A stretch of 6,895 nucleotides of DNA, taken from an uncultured Collinsella sp. (GTDB lineage: Bacteria > Actinomycetota > Coriobacteriia > Coriobacteriales > Coriobacteriaceae). Every line of letters begins with the position of its first letter. Positions within the stretch are counted from its first letter, which is position 1. The translations under genes and the position numbers were made by a program. The DNA lies in the NCBI GenBank assembly GCA_900764025.1, contig CAAFMM010000115.1, positions 1 to 6,895 of the forward strand. Reading direction: 5' to 3'. This document shows, one piece after another, positions 1 to 6,298 of this stretch. The notes beneath the pieces were generated by a model, which worked only from the letters and a program-made list of their open reading frames with translations, was not told the DNA's origin and did no database searches.

Positions 1-680
1 GCACCGGCACACGCGGTGCAGAAGATGGACAGGTTCACGTCTCCGTGCAAAAACGCCATGGCAGCCATGGCGAGCATGGCAATCATGGAGGTGCCGCCGG
101 CAAGACCGTCAAGGCCATCGGTCAGGTTCACGGCATTAGAAAGACCGGCGATCATCAGCCAGCAAAAGACAATGTAGAGCCACGGGAACGAAAGGCCGCA
201 GATGGTGGTCGAAAGCACGCCAAGGTCAATCGTCAGGCCGCCGGGAAAACGAATCTCGGGGGCGACGCCGCACCAGTTAACGGCAAGCACCGTAAAGGTG
301 ACACAGATAATGGTCAGGCCGATCATCTTGGCATGAGGCGTCAGACCGAGCGAGCGCCCATGCGTAACGGAGGTCAGGTCGTCGATCAGGCCCAGCACGC
401 CGGTCGCCAGCGTGGCGAGCAGCACGAGCACGAGCTCGGTGGTGAGCTTGCCCATCAGCAGGCAGGTCAGCGAGATCGTGACGAGGATGACAACGCCACC
501 CATGGTGGGCGTTCCCTGCTTAACCAAATGACGCTTGGGGCCGTCGGCACGAACCTGCTGGCCGATACCCTCGACCTTGAGCAGCTTGATCCACCACGGC
601 ATGAGCAGCAGCGCAATGGCGGCGGCGATGCCAAGCCCCAAAAAAGCCTGATACGTTGGATACGAGGGATTGCCGAACAT
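1..680 (-). CDS. mraY: MraY, phospho-MurNAc-pentapeptide transferase (5' part, cut by window edge)
   Basis: MraY is an integral membrane enzyme that transfers phospho-MurNAc-pentapeptide from UDP to undecaprenyl phosphate, making lipid I. I translated the minus strand from the ATG at 680: 226 codons are visible and the rest (roughly the last third of a typical 360-residue protein) lies beyond position 1. The visible part begins MFGNPSYPTY, then a hydrophobic segment at about residues 12-30. The KQGTPTMGG motif is at 54-62 and the Asp pair of the IDDL motif, expected to serve Mg2+ and catalysis, is at 100-101. The family hallmark NAVNLTDGLDGLAGG is at 182-196. Several further hydrophobic segments alternate with short loops. 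The start lies 3 bases after the murF stop, with GGAAGGTG inside the murF end as a likely ribosome site (692-699), so translation is probably coupled to murF. The C-terminal His-rich motif cannot be checked here. Confidence 0.96.
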   Translation of the reverse strand, partial: MFGNPSYPTYQAFLGLGIAAAIALLLMPWWIKLLKVEGIGQQVRADGPKRHLVKQGTPTMGGVVILVTISLTCLLMGKLTTELVLVLLATLATGVLGLIDDLTSVTHGRSLGLTPHAKMIGLTIICVTFTVLAVNWCGVAPEIRFPGGLTIDLGVLSTTICGLSFPWLYIVFCWLMIAGLSNAVNLTDGLDGLAGGTSMIAMLAMAAMAFLHGDVNLSIFCTACAG

Positions 681-683
681 GGG

Positions 684-2108
684 CTAGCACACACCTTCCA
701 CAAAGCGGTCGAGCTCAACAAAGCGGGAACCCTTGACCAGTACAACATCATGTTTTTCAAGCGCGCCGCCCATGCGGTCGAGCACCTGCTGATAATCGGA
801 GAACACCTGGATGCGGTCCTCGTCCATGCCCATCATGCGCGCGGCATCGGCCATAAGCTGGGCCAGCTCACCACCCACGCACGCCAGCATGTCGAGCTTC
901 TTGGCGGCCGCATAGGCGCCCACGAGCTCATGCATGCGAGGAGCCTCATCGCCCATCTCGCCCATCTCGCCCAGGATCGCCATGCGAGACCCCGTGCACG
1001 AAAGCGAGCACAGTAGATCGAGGCCAGCAGCCATGGATTCGGCACTGGCGTTATAGGAATCGTCGATGACGCGGGCACCGCTCTTGGCGCGCTTGATCTC
1101 CTGGCGGTGACCGGTGATCGTGAGGCCCCTAAAGGCAGCATCGATCTGCTCGGGCGTCACGCCCAGGCGATAGGAAACCGCGGCGGCCTTAACGGCATTA
1201 GGAACGGACTGCACGCCGGGGATGGCAAGCATGGTATCGATCGTCTCACCCTGGCCAAAATCGAGCGTAAAGACCGGACGTCCCTCGTCATCAACACGAA
1301 TGTCGCGGGCACGGACCTCATCATCGTCCGAGACGCCGGCCAGCATCACATCGATACCAGCAGGCTGGGCGAACGTATCGCGAATGAACGGCGTAAAGTC
1401 GTCCTCGCCGCCCAAAACCAGCAGCGGCAAGAAGTCGCCGGCGGCGCACATACCCTGGACAATCTCGGCCTTAGCGCGGGCGATGTTCTCGCGGCTGCCC
1501 AAAATGCCGATGTGAGAGGTACCAATCTTGCTTACGATGGCAAGGTTGGGATTGGCGGACTGGGACAGGCGCTCAATCTCGTGGAAATGGTTCATGCCCA
1601 TCTCGAGCACCAGGACCTCGGTATCGGCCGGAGCGGAAAGCACCGTGAGCGGCATGCCGATCAGGTTATTGAAATTGCCCTTGGTGGCCCAGACACGATA
1701 GCGCTTGGCGAGCACGGCGGCGAGCACGTCCTTGGTCGTCGTCTTGCCGATGGAACCGGTAATGCCAACGACCAGGCAGCCAAGCTCCAGGCGATACGTG
1801 TGCGCCAAACGCAGCAGAAACTCCTCGGGATCATCGGTCAGCAGAATGGCGCACCCCTTGTCCTGCGCCAGCGAGACCAGCTCAGCCTCGGGCTCACGCG
1901 TCATCACGACGGCGCCGGCACCCGACTGGACGGCACGGGAAGCAAAATCATTGCCGTCGACGTTTTCACCGGGAAAGGCGACGAAAATCGTCCCTTCCTC
2001 GACCTGGCGCGAGTCGATAACGCACCCGCGGCATACCCGATCGGCTTCTCCCGTCACGGTTCGGGCCCCTGTTGCGGCCGCGAGGTTGTTGACGGCGATC
2101 TCTATCAT
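684..2108 (-). CDS. murF: MurF, UDP-MurNAc-tripeptide--D-Ala-D-Ala ligase
   Basis: MurF is the cytoplasmic ATP-dependent ligase that adds D-Ala-D-Ala to UDP-MurNAc-tripeptide, finishing the pentapeptide precursor that MraY uses. The 474 residues are close to the usual size (about 450). An N-terminal substrate domain spans about 1-110 and includes DSRQVEEGTIFVAFPGE at 32-48. The central ATPase domain has the P-loop GITGSIGKTT at 115-124, NFNNLIGMPLT at 145-155 and LEMGMN at 168-173. The C-terminal Mur ligase domain holds DDSYNASAESM at 349-359 (typical MurF wording), LGEMGEMGDE at 379-388 and KGSRFVELD at 459-467. The ATG at 2108 is preceded by AGGGGAG (2114-2120) at 5 bases, a strong ribosome site that supports this start. 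The gene follows ftsI after a 126-base gap, where many bacteria have murE. MurE and MurF are related, but the DDSYNA and KGSR motifs favour MurF. Confidence 0.96.
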   Translation of the reverse strand: MIEIAVNNLAAATGARTVTGEADRVCRGCVIDSRQVEEGTIFVAFPGENVDGNDFASRAVQSGAGAVVMTREPEAELVSLAQDKGCAILLTDDPEEFLLRLAHTYRLELGCLVVGITGSIGKTTTKDVLAAVLAKRYRVWATKGNFNNLIGMPLTVLSAPADTEVLVLEMGMNHFHEIERLSQSANPNLAIVSKIGTSHIGILGSRENIARAKAEIVQGMCAAGDFLPLLVLGGEDDFTPFIRDTFAQPAGIDVMLAGVSDDDEVRARDIRVDDEGRPVFTLDFGQGETIDTMLAIPGVQSVPNAVKAAAVSYRLGVTPEQIDAAFRGLTITGHRQEIKRAKSGARVIDDSYNASAESMAAGLDLLCSLSCTGSRMAILGEMGEMGDEAPRMHELVGAYAAAKKLDMLACVGGELAQLMADAARMMGMDEDRIQVFSDYQQVLDRMGGALEKHDVVLVKGSRFVELDRFVEGVC

Positions 2109-2234
2109 TGCAGCTCCCCTGTAAACCTAATAATGCTATCGGCGTATTGTATCCCAGCGCCGCACATGCGTGGTGCAGGGCATGTGAACACCCTCATATG
2201 GGACAACAAACCACGCCCCAAAGATTGTAACCCC
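2109..2234 (-). other. ftsI-murF gap with weak promoter-like and hairpin signals
   Basis: This 126-base non-coding gap sits where murE is found in the classical cluster order. On the minus strand it holds a good -10-like TACAAT (2146-2151), but I see no matching -35 at 16-18 bases. It also holds a 7-bp inverted repeat, CACATGC (2163-2169) with GCATGTG (2180-2186), around a 10-base loop. The hairpin has no T-run, so it is not a standard terminator. It may be a secondary promoter or processing region for murF-mraY, or a remnant of a gene loss. The only strong signal is the murF ribosome site at 2114-2120. Confidence 0.3.
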
Positions 2235-4100
2235 CTACTTCGTGTGCGGGATACCCAGCACGTCGAGCGCGTTGGCCATAATGGACTGGAACGGCACCGC
2301 AGCGGCATCCGAGCCGCTCGGCGTTCCGTCGAGCGTGATATAGCACAGCACCTTGGGCGATTGTGCCGGTGCAAAGCCCATAAAGGACGACATGTAGTTC
2401 TCCTTGAGGTAACCGCCGTTCTCGTCGGCTCGTTCGGCCGTACCGGTCTTACCCGCCACGTCATAGCCGTCAACCGCGCCGCCAACGCCCGTTCCCTCGG
2501 ACACGACCGTCTGCATGCACGATGTCACCTGGGATGCGGCGTCCTCCGAAATCGCGCGCTCGCCTTCACCCCAGTCCTTCTCGTCGCCTTTGCTGGACTT
2601 ATAGAAGTGCGGGGTCATCATCACACCGCCGTTGGCGATGCCGCCCACGGCACGTGCGATCTCAATCGGCGAGACGGACAGTGCCTGTCCAAAGCTCATC
2701 GAGCCCAGCGTGGCGCCGTCATACTGGTCACGCTCCTTGACGATACCCAGGCTCTCGCCCGGAAAATCTACACCGGAGCTATGACCGATGCCCCACTTGT
2801 CCACATAGGCGGCAAAGTCGTCGGCACCGATCTTGCGCCCCACCAGGACAAAGCCCACGTTGGACGAACGGCGCATCATCTCGCGCACATCCATGGTCAT
2901 GGCATAGTCGCGCTTGTCGGCATCGGTGACGGTATCGTCGCCCACCTTGATGCTCGCCGGCACCTCAAACGACGTACTCGATCGCACGACGCCCAAGTCG
3001 AAGCCGGCGCCCGCCACGAGCGTCTTAAAGACCGAGCCGGGCTCGTAGGCGTCGGTGACCAGGCGCAGATTCATATCCTCGGTCTTGGCATTCTCCAGAT
3101 CGGTCTGGTCGTAGGTCGGGTACGAGCAGGCTGCCAAAATCTCGCCTGTCGTAGGATCGGTGACCAGCGCCGAGCCGTTCTTGGCCTTAGTCTTCTCAAC
3201 TGCCTCTGCCAGGGCATCCTCGGCCGCACGCTGGATATTGACGTCGAGCGTCGTCACGATATCAACGCCGTCGACCGCAGCCACCTTTTTATAGGCACCG
3301 CCCGCGATATAGCTGCCGTCCCTCGCGCGCTCGCGTACGAGAGAACCGTTCGTGCCGGTCAGAAGCTTGTTGTATTGCTTTTCGAGACCCGTCAAGCCGT
3401 CGTTGTCTACATTCACTACACCCAGCACCTGCGATGCCAGATTGCCGTATGGATATACGCGCTTCATGGCCTGCTCAAAAAGCACGCCGGGCAGGTTCTT
3501 CTTCTCCAGCGCCGCAACATCGTCTTCGTCCACCTGGCGCTTGATATACACCCAGGTTCCATCGGACTCAACGAGCTTGCGGCAGGTCTTTTTATCGATT
3601 CCAGTTGCCTTGACCAGCGCCGACACCGTCTTGTCAACATCCTCGACAAGCTGCGGGTTCACGGCGATGTTGCGACATTCGACCGACGACGCCAACACGT
3701 TGCCGTTGCGGTCGTAGACGGTGCCACGTTTGGCATAGAGGGTCTGCGCAAGCAGGCGGCGCGCATCGGCACGCTCGCGCAGTTTATCGGCTTCGACAAT
3801 TTGATAGTCGGCAAGGCGAAAGACGCCCAAGCCCAAGCCAAGCCCGATGAAGCCCATGACGGCTTTGCGGCGAGGCAGAGGCGCGCCTGTGAGCCATTCG
3901 GTCGACGAACTCTTGCGCGACCTGGTGTTATGCACTTGAGGGCCGCCCGAGCCGCGAAGTCGCGACGCCGGGTCGTTGCCACGGGACTGCCCGGCGTTGT
4001 AAGATTGCCGACCCGTTCCTTGATAACCAGAACGTCCCCGCGACGAGGGACGTCCAGAACCGCGGCCCCCATCGGAACCGCGGCGATAGTCATTTGTCAT
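2235..4100 (-). CDS. ftsI: FtsI-type class B penicillin-binding protein (septal transpeptidase)
   Basis: This is a bitopic membrane transpeptidase that cross-links peptidoglycan, by position the septal enzyme PBP3/FtsI acting with FtsW, FtsL and their partners. Of 621 residues, about 1-70 form an unusual Arg/Gly/Ser-rich, probably disordered cytoplasmic tail. A membrane anchor follows at about 80-97 (VMGFIGLGLGLGVF). The class B dimerisation region starts with RGTVYDRNGNVLAS (125-138). The transpeptidase domain has all three active-site motifs: SVFK with nucleophile Ser356, SSN at 412-414, and KTGTA at 551-555. No PASTA domain follows, and the protein ends about 65 residues after KTG. The ATG at 4100 lies 17 bases after the ftsL-like stop with only a weak ribosome site, suggesting translational coupling. 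The next in-frame Met, residue 82, would delete the tail and has no ribosome site. An elongation-type PBP2 is the alternative, but the neighbours argue for division. Confidence 0.95.
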   Translation of the reverse strand: MTNDYRRGSDGGRGSGRPSSRGRSGYQGTGRQSYNAGQSRGNDPASRLRGSGGPQVHNTRSRKSSSTEWLTGAPLPRRKAVMGFIGLGLGLGVFRLADYQIVEADKLRERADARRLLAQTLYAKRGTVYDRNGNVLASSVECRNIAVNPQLVEDVDKTVSALVKATGIDKKTCRKLVESDGTWVYIKRQVDEDDVAALEKKNLPGVLFEQAMKRVYPYGNLASQVLGVVNVDNDGLTGLEKQYNKLLTGTNGSLVRERARDGSYIAGGAYKKVAAVDGVDIVTTLDVNIQRAAEDALAEAVEKTKAKNGSALVTDPTTGEILAACSYPTYDQTDLENAKTEDMNLRLVTDAYEPGSVFKTLVAGAGFDLGVVRSSTSFEVPASIKVGDDTVTDADKRDYAMTMDVREMMRRSSNVGFVLVGRKIGADDFAAYVDKWGIGHSSGVDFPGESLGIVKERDQYDGATLGSMSFGQALSVSPIEIARAVGGIANGGVMMTPHFYKSSKGDEKDWGEGERAISEDAASQVTSCMQTVVSEGTGVGGAVDGYDVAGKTGTAERADENGGYLKENYMSSFMGFAPAQSPKVLCYITLDGTPSGSDAAAVPFQSIMANALDVLGIPHTK

Positions 4101-4117
4101 ACTCAGCTACCGTCTTG

Positions 4118-4588
4118 CTACTGAGCGGTCGCGGTCGCGTTGGCGCCCGCGGCTGCATCCTGCGAAAAGTCAAGTGTAACGCTCTCGCTGGGCTCCACCA
4201 TGCCATAAGCGCCCGCAAGGTCGCGAATGCGCGTGTCGGCGCCATAGACCGAATGCATGACCTCCAGGTCGGAGCTCTCATCGGTCGCTTTTTCGAGCGT
4301 GTTGGTAAGCTCGGCGTTGCTGTTGAGCACCTGGGCCGTAACGCCGGCGAGCGCCACGCGGGCGACGCCGATCGTCATGAAGATAGCCGCAATGATGCAA
4401 AACGTTTTAAGAACGCTCATGAAAACCGGGCTTACCGCCTGGTTTGCCTGACGGCCCGCGCCCGTGTAGACATCAAAGCGCGGCGTGCGCTGCTCACGGG
4501 GAGCAACGGGGGCCTGCGGCGTCTCACGATAGGCGGGCATGGCGTTCATATCATAGGCGAGTGCTGCGCTTGAAGTGTTGTAGCCCAT
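4118..4588 (-). CDS. ftsL: FtsL-like septum formation protein
   Basis: This is a small bitopic protein in the ftsL position between rsmH and ftsI. FtsL joins FtsB/DivIC and FtsQ/DivIB and helps activate FtsWI at the septum. The 156 residues divide into a Pro/Ala/Arg-containing cytoplasmic N-terminus (1-55), one membrane segment at about 57-81 (hydrophobic FCIIAAIFMTIGVARVAL core), and a likely coiled-coil stretch at about 84-125. Then comes RDLAGAYGMVEPSESVTLDF (122-141), which matches the usual FtsL ending of a helix, a Gly-Met turn and a short beta strand. An Ala-rich tail closes it. The ATG at 4588 has GGGAGG (4598-4603) at 9 bases, a strong ribosome site. FtsL sequences diverge strongly, so the call rests on topology, the GM motif and synteny. 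It is longer than E. coli FtsL (about 120 residues) because of both tails. Confidence 0.85.
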   Translation of the reverse strand: MGYNTSSAALAYDMNAMPAYRETPQAPVAPREQRTPRFDVYTGAGRQANQAVSPVFMSVLKTFCIIAAIFMTIGVARVALAGVTAQVLNSNAELTNTLEKATDESSDLEVMHSVYGADTRIRDLAGAYGMVEPSESVTLDFSQDAAAGANATATAQ

Positions 4589-4678
4589 GATATGCCGCCT
4601 CCCATCCCGAGTACGTTGGTAGTGTGTTTAAGCTTCGTTTATGGTGCGAGCGGGAGGTCCAATATCGCGCGGTCGCGC

Positions 4679-5644
4679 CTACAGACGCTGCGCCACGCGG
4701 ATTTTGGCTGATCTCGCCCGAGGGTTGCGCTCAACCTCATCAGGCTGGGCAACCAAGGGTTTGCGGGTGATGACCTTGAGTATCGGCACGTTGCCGCACA
4801 CGCACACCGGAATCTCCGGCGGACACGTGCACCCCTGGCTCATCTCCTTAAAGTGGTTCTTTACGATACGGTCCTCGAGCGAGTGATACGAGATGACGCA
4901 GATACGTCCGCCCGGGTTGAGCCACCTGGTGGCGGCATCAAGCCCTCGTTCGAGCACATCGAGCTCGTGATTGACCTCGATGCGAATGGCCTGGAAACTT
5001 TTCTTGGCCGGGTGTCCACCATGCCGACGAGCGGCAGCCGGGATACCCGCCTTGATGATCTCGACAAATTGGCCGGTGGTTTCGATCGGTTCTTGCTCGC
5101 GGCGGCGCACGATCTCGCGCGCGATCTGCGAGGCGAACTTCTCTTCGCCGTAGACGCGTAGAATCCGGGCGAGGTCGTGTTCGTTATAGGTGTTGATGAC
5201 CTCAGCTGCGTTTAAGGTGTTATTACCCGGATCCATCCGCATGTCCAATGGGGCGTCCTCGTTATACGAAAAGCCCCTGCCAGGGATATCGAGTTGCGGT
5301 GACGAAACGCCCAAATCGAACAGGAAGCCATCGACCCCGGGCACCTCGGCCGAGCAAAGTAGCTCGTCCAAGTCGCCGAAGTTGCCCTTCAGCAGCTGGT
5401 GCGGAACGCCGGGAACCTCGCGGTCCAGACGGGCGCCAGCGGCCTCGAGGGCCATGTCGTCCTGATCGACGCCGAGCAAAAGGCCCGTCTCCCCCACCTG
5501 CGCGGCCATCTTTACCGAATGGCCGGCACCGCCAAGGGTGCAATCGCAGACAACGGAGCCGCTCTTTAGCCGCAGCGACTCAAGCACTTCGCCGAGCATG
5601 ACAGGTTCATGCCGATATTCTTGTGTCAAGATCCCACGCTCCAT
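4679..5644 (-). CDS. rsmH: RsmH (MraW), 16S rRNA m4C1402 methyltransferase
   Basis: RsmH uses S-adenosylmethionine to methylate N4 of 16S rRNA cytidine 1402 in the decoding centre. The 321 residues match the family size. Visible motifs in order are HEPVML (12-17), the SAM-binding DCTLGGAGHS (34-43), VDQDD (59-63), FDLGVSSPQLD (109-119), RGFSY (123-127), PLDMRMD (132-138), GEEKFASQIAREI (166-178), KKSFQAIRIEVN (214-225) and SYHSLEDRIVKNHF (252-265). A Cys-rich segment, CTCPPEIPVCVC (272-283), precedes the conserved end ITRKPL. I took the ATG at 5644, 20 bases after the mraZ stop, but its ribosome site is weak. A TTG at 5629 (residue 6) has GGAG at 9 bases and is a credible alternative. Either start keeps all motifs. 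Confidence 0.97.
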   Translation of the reverse strand: MERGILTQEYRHEPVMLGEVLESLRLKSGSVVCDCTLGGAGHSVKMAAQVGETGLLLGVDQDDMALEAAGARLDREVPGVPHQLLKGNFGDLDELLCSAEVPGVDGFLFDLGVSSPQLDIPGRGFSYNEDAPLDMRMDPGNNTLNAAEVINTYNEHDLARILRVYGEEKFASQIAREIVRRREQEPIETTGQFVEIIKAGIPAAARRHGGHPAKKSFQAIRIEVNHELDVLERGLDAATRWLNPGGRICVISYHSLEDRIVKNHFKEMSQGCTCPPEIPVCVCGNVPILKVITRKPLVAQPDEVERNPRARSAKIRVAQRL

Positions 5645-5664
5645 CCGTTACCCGTGCCTTGCCC

Positions 5665-6099
5665 TTACGAGAAGAAGAGGTCCAGCAGGGCCTCATCGTC
5701 ATCGTCCTCATCGGCCGCGGCGCGATCCCAAACCTCAAGGTGGTCGTAGTTGCCCACAACCGTGACCTCGCGGTCGAGGTTCGCCTGCTTGCGGAGAGAC
5801 TCGGAAAGACCGATACGACCGGCACTGTCCACATCCATCGACGTGGTGCGCTTGTTGATCGCCCTCATGAGCTTCTGGTCATTAATGTCACGCGGGTTAA
5901 AACCCTCGTGGCCCTCACGACCCGCGAAGAGTCCTTCGACCCACTTATCGAAGGCCTCGGCAGAGAACACGTACAGAGCATCGACATCCAGGGCTTTGAA
6001 CACGCGAACGTGCTCTCCAAGCTCCTCGCGAAGGGGTGCAGGCAGGGACAGACGACCTTTTGCATCGAGATTGCGCTCGTATGCACCAGTCATTCCCAT
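5665..6099 (-). CDS. mraZ: MraZ, transcriptional regulator of the dcw cluster
   Basis: MraZ is a DNA-binding protein of the SpoVT-AbrB fold that oligomerises into a ring and binds repeated boxes at its own promoter, usually repressing the cluster. The 144 residues show the two expected half-domains. The first is LDAKGRLSLPAPLRE (11-25), and the second is DSAGRIGLSESLRKQANL (91-108) followed by VTVVGNYDHLEVWDR (112-126), a typical MraZ ending. A very acidic stretch, DEDDDDE (130-136), and the end LLDLFFS follow. Two ATGs lie close together, at 6099 and 6093. The AGGGGAGGG ribosome site (6105-6113) puts its GGAGG core 6 bases from the first and 12 from the second, so I chose 6099. It is the first gene of the operon, directly behind a promoter carrying TGGGG boxes, as expected for autoregulation. 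Confidence 0.96.
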   Translation of the reverse strand: MGMTGAYERNLDAKGRLSLPAPLREELGEHVRVFKALDVDALYVFSAEAFDKWVEGLFAGREGHEGFNPRDINDQKLMRAINKRTTSMDVDSAGRIGLSESLRKQANLDREVTVVGNYDHLEVWDRAAADEDDDDEALLDLFFS

Positions 6100-6104
6100 G
6101 TGCG

Positions 6105-6113
6105 CCCTCCCCT
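6105..6113 (-). promoter_or_regulatory. Ribosome binding site of mraZ
   Basis: The minus strand reads AGGGGAGGG here, a near-ideal Shine-Dalgarno sequence whose GGAGG core (6106-6110) is 6 bases from the ATG at 6099. It decides between the two in-frame ATGs at the start of mraZ. Confidence 0.8.
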
Positions 6114-6135
6114 CGGTTACTCAGATGGCACGTAC

Positions 6136-6152
6136 GCGGGGAACCACCCCGC
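6136..6152. repeat. Inverted repeat IR2, GCGGGG-N5-CCCCGC, in the mraZ leader
   Basis: This is a perfect 6-bp inverted repeat around a 5-base centre; the minus strand reads GCGGGGTGGTTCCCCGC. It lies about 10-26 bases into the predicted mraZ transcript. Its 13-base core is identical at 12 positions to the core of the inverted repeat in the promoter spacer (6173-6189), with centres 37 bases apart. It could be a second operator half or an RNA hairpin in the leader. The DNA-site reading is favoured by the duplicate. Confidence 0.6.
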
Positions 6153-6167
6153 TTGTCGACGTCATTA

Positions 6168-6196
6168 ATAATATGGGGAACCGCCCCATTTTTCAA
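6168..6196 (-). promoter_or_regulatory. Sigma-70 type promoter of mraZ and the dcw operon
   Basis: On the minus strand a -35 element TTGAAA (6191-6196) is followed by a 17-base spacer and a -10 element TATTAT (6168-6173). Each hexamer has two mismatches or fewer to the housekeeping consensus, and the spacing is optimal. The predicted start is near 6162, giving a leader of about 62 bases to the mraZ ATG. The spacer contains a perfect inverted repeat (6173-6189) and TGGGG boxes surround the -35, so binding there should block or tune polymerase. Confidence 0.8.
6173..6189. repeat. Inverted repeat IR1, ATGGGG-N5-CCCCAT, in the promoter spacer
   Basis: This is a perfect 6-bp inverted repeat with a 5-base centre; the minus strand reads ATGGGGCGGTTCCCCAT. 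It fills the spacer between the -35 and -10 of the mraZ promoter and touches the -10. One arm is also the promoter-proximal TGGGG box of the putative MraZ operator. Position and symmetry suggest an operator. Confidence 0.65.
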
Positions 6197-6230
6197 CACC
6201 TTTCCCCACCCCTTCCCCCACCCCGCCCCA
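6184..6230 (-). promoter_or_regulatory. Putative MraZ operator: phased TGGGG boxes
   Basis: On the minus strand, TGGGG occurs at 6226-6230, 6216-6220, 6204-6208 and 6184-6188. A degenerate TGTTG at 6194-6198 fills the missing step. First bases are 10, 12, 10 and 10 apart, about one helical turn each. MraZ of E. coli is known to bind TGGGN repeats spaced one turn apart in the promoter upstream of mraZ. The array surrounds the -35 and runs into the spacer, which fits autorepression. The tract is generally G-rich, so chance boxes are a concern. Confidence 0.65.
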
Positions 6231-6278
6231 CTACTCCACTCACCATATATTGCAAAACACCCCCAAGCATATGTTCGA

Positions 6279-6298
6279 AAACACAATATGTTGTGTTT
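6279..6298. repeat. 20-base palindrome AAACACAA-TATG-TTGTGTTT
   Basis: Two perfect 8-base arms flank a 4-base centre. It lies about 85 bases upstream of the mraZ -35 on the transcribed side. The size and symmetry are typical of a site for a dimeric repressor or activator. No T-run follows, so it is not a terminator. The regulator is unknown. Confidence 0.5.

Noticed and set aside
45..1016. A plus-strand open frame of 323 codons across mraY and the end of murF
   Set aside because: It has the same codon-on-codon shadow effect as the longer antisense frame, ending where murF uses a CTA leucine codon. The minus strand gives textbook MraY and MurF.
2163..2186. A 7-bp hairpin between ftsI and murF as a possible terminator
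   Set aside because: No T-run follows on either strand and the genes belong to one pathway, so termination here is unlikely.
1107..4124. A plus-strand open frame of 1005 codons across murF, the gap and ftsI
   Set aside because: It is antisense to two clearly conserved genes and lies exactly codon-on-codon with both; the 126-base gap keeps the register. In that register only sense TTA, CTA or TCA codons would create stops, and these are rare in GC-rich genes. The product is a His/Arg/Gly-rich sequence with no recognisable family.
4667..4678. GCGCGGTCGCGC inverted repeat just after the rsmH stop
   Set aside because: It is a short GC palindrome with a 2-base centre and no T-run. Such strings are common by chance in GC-rich DNA.
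5623..6168. Plus-strand open frame over mraZ
   Set aside because: It is antisense to mraZ, which has clear motifs and a strong ribosome site. The frame has no ribosome site or family resemblance.
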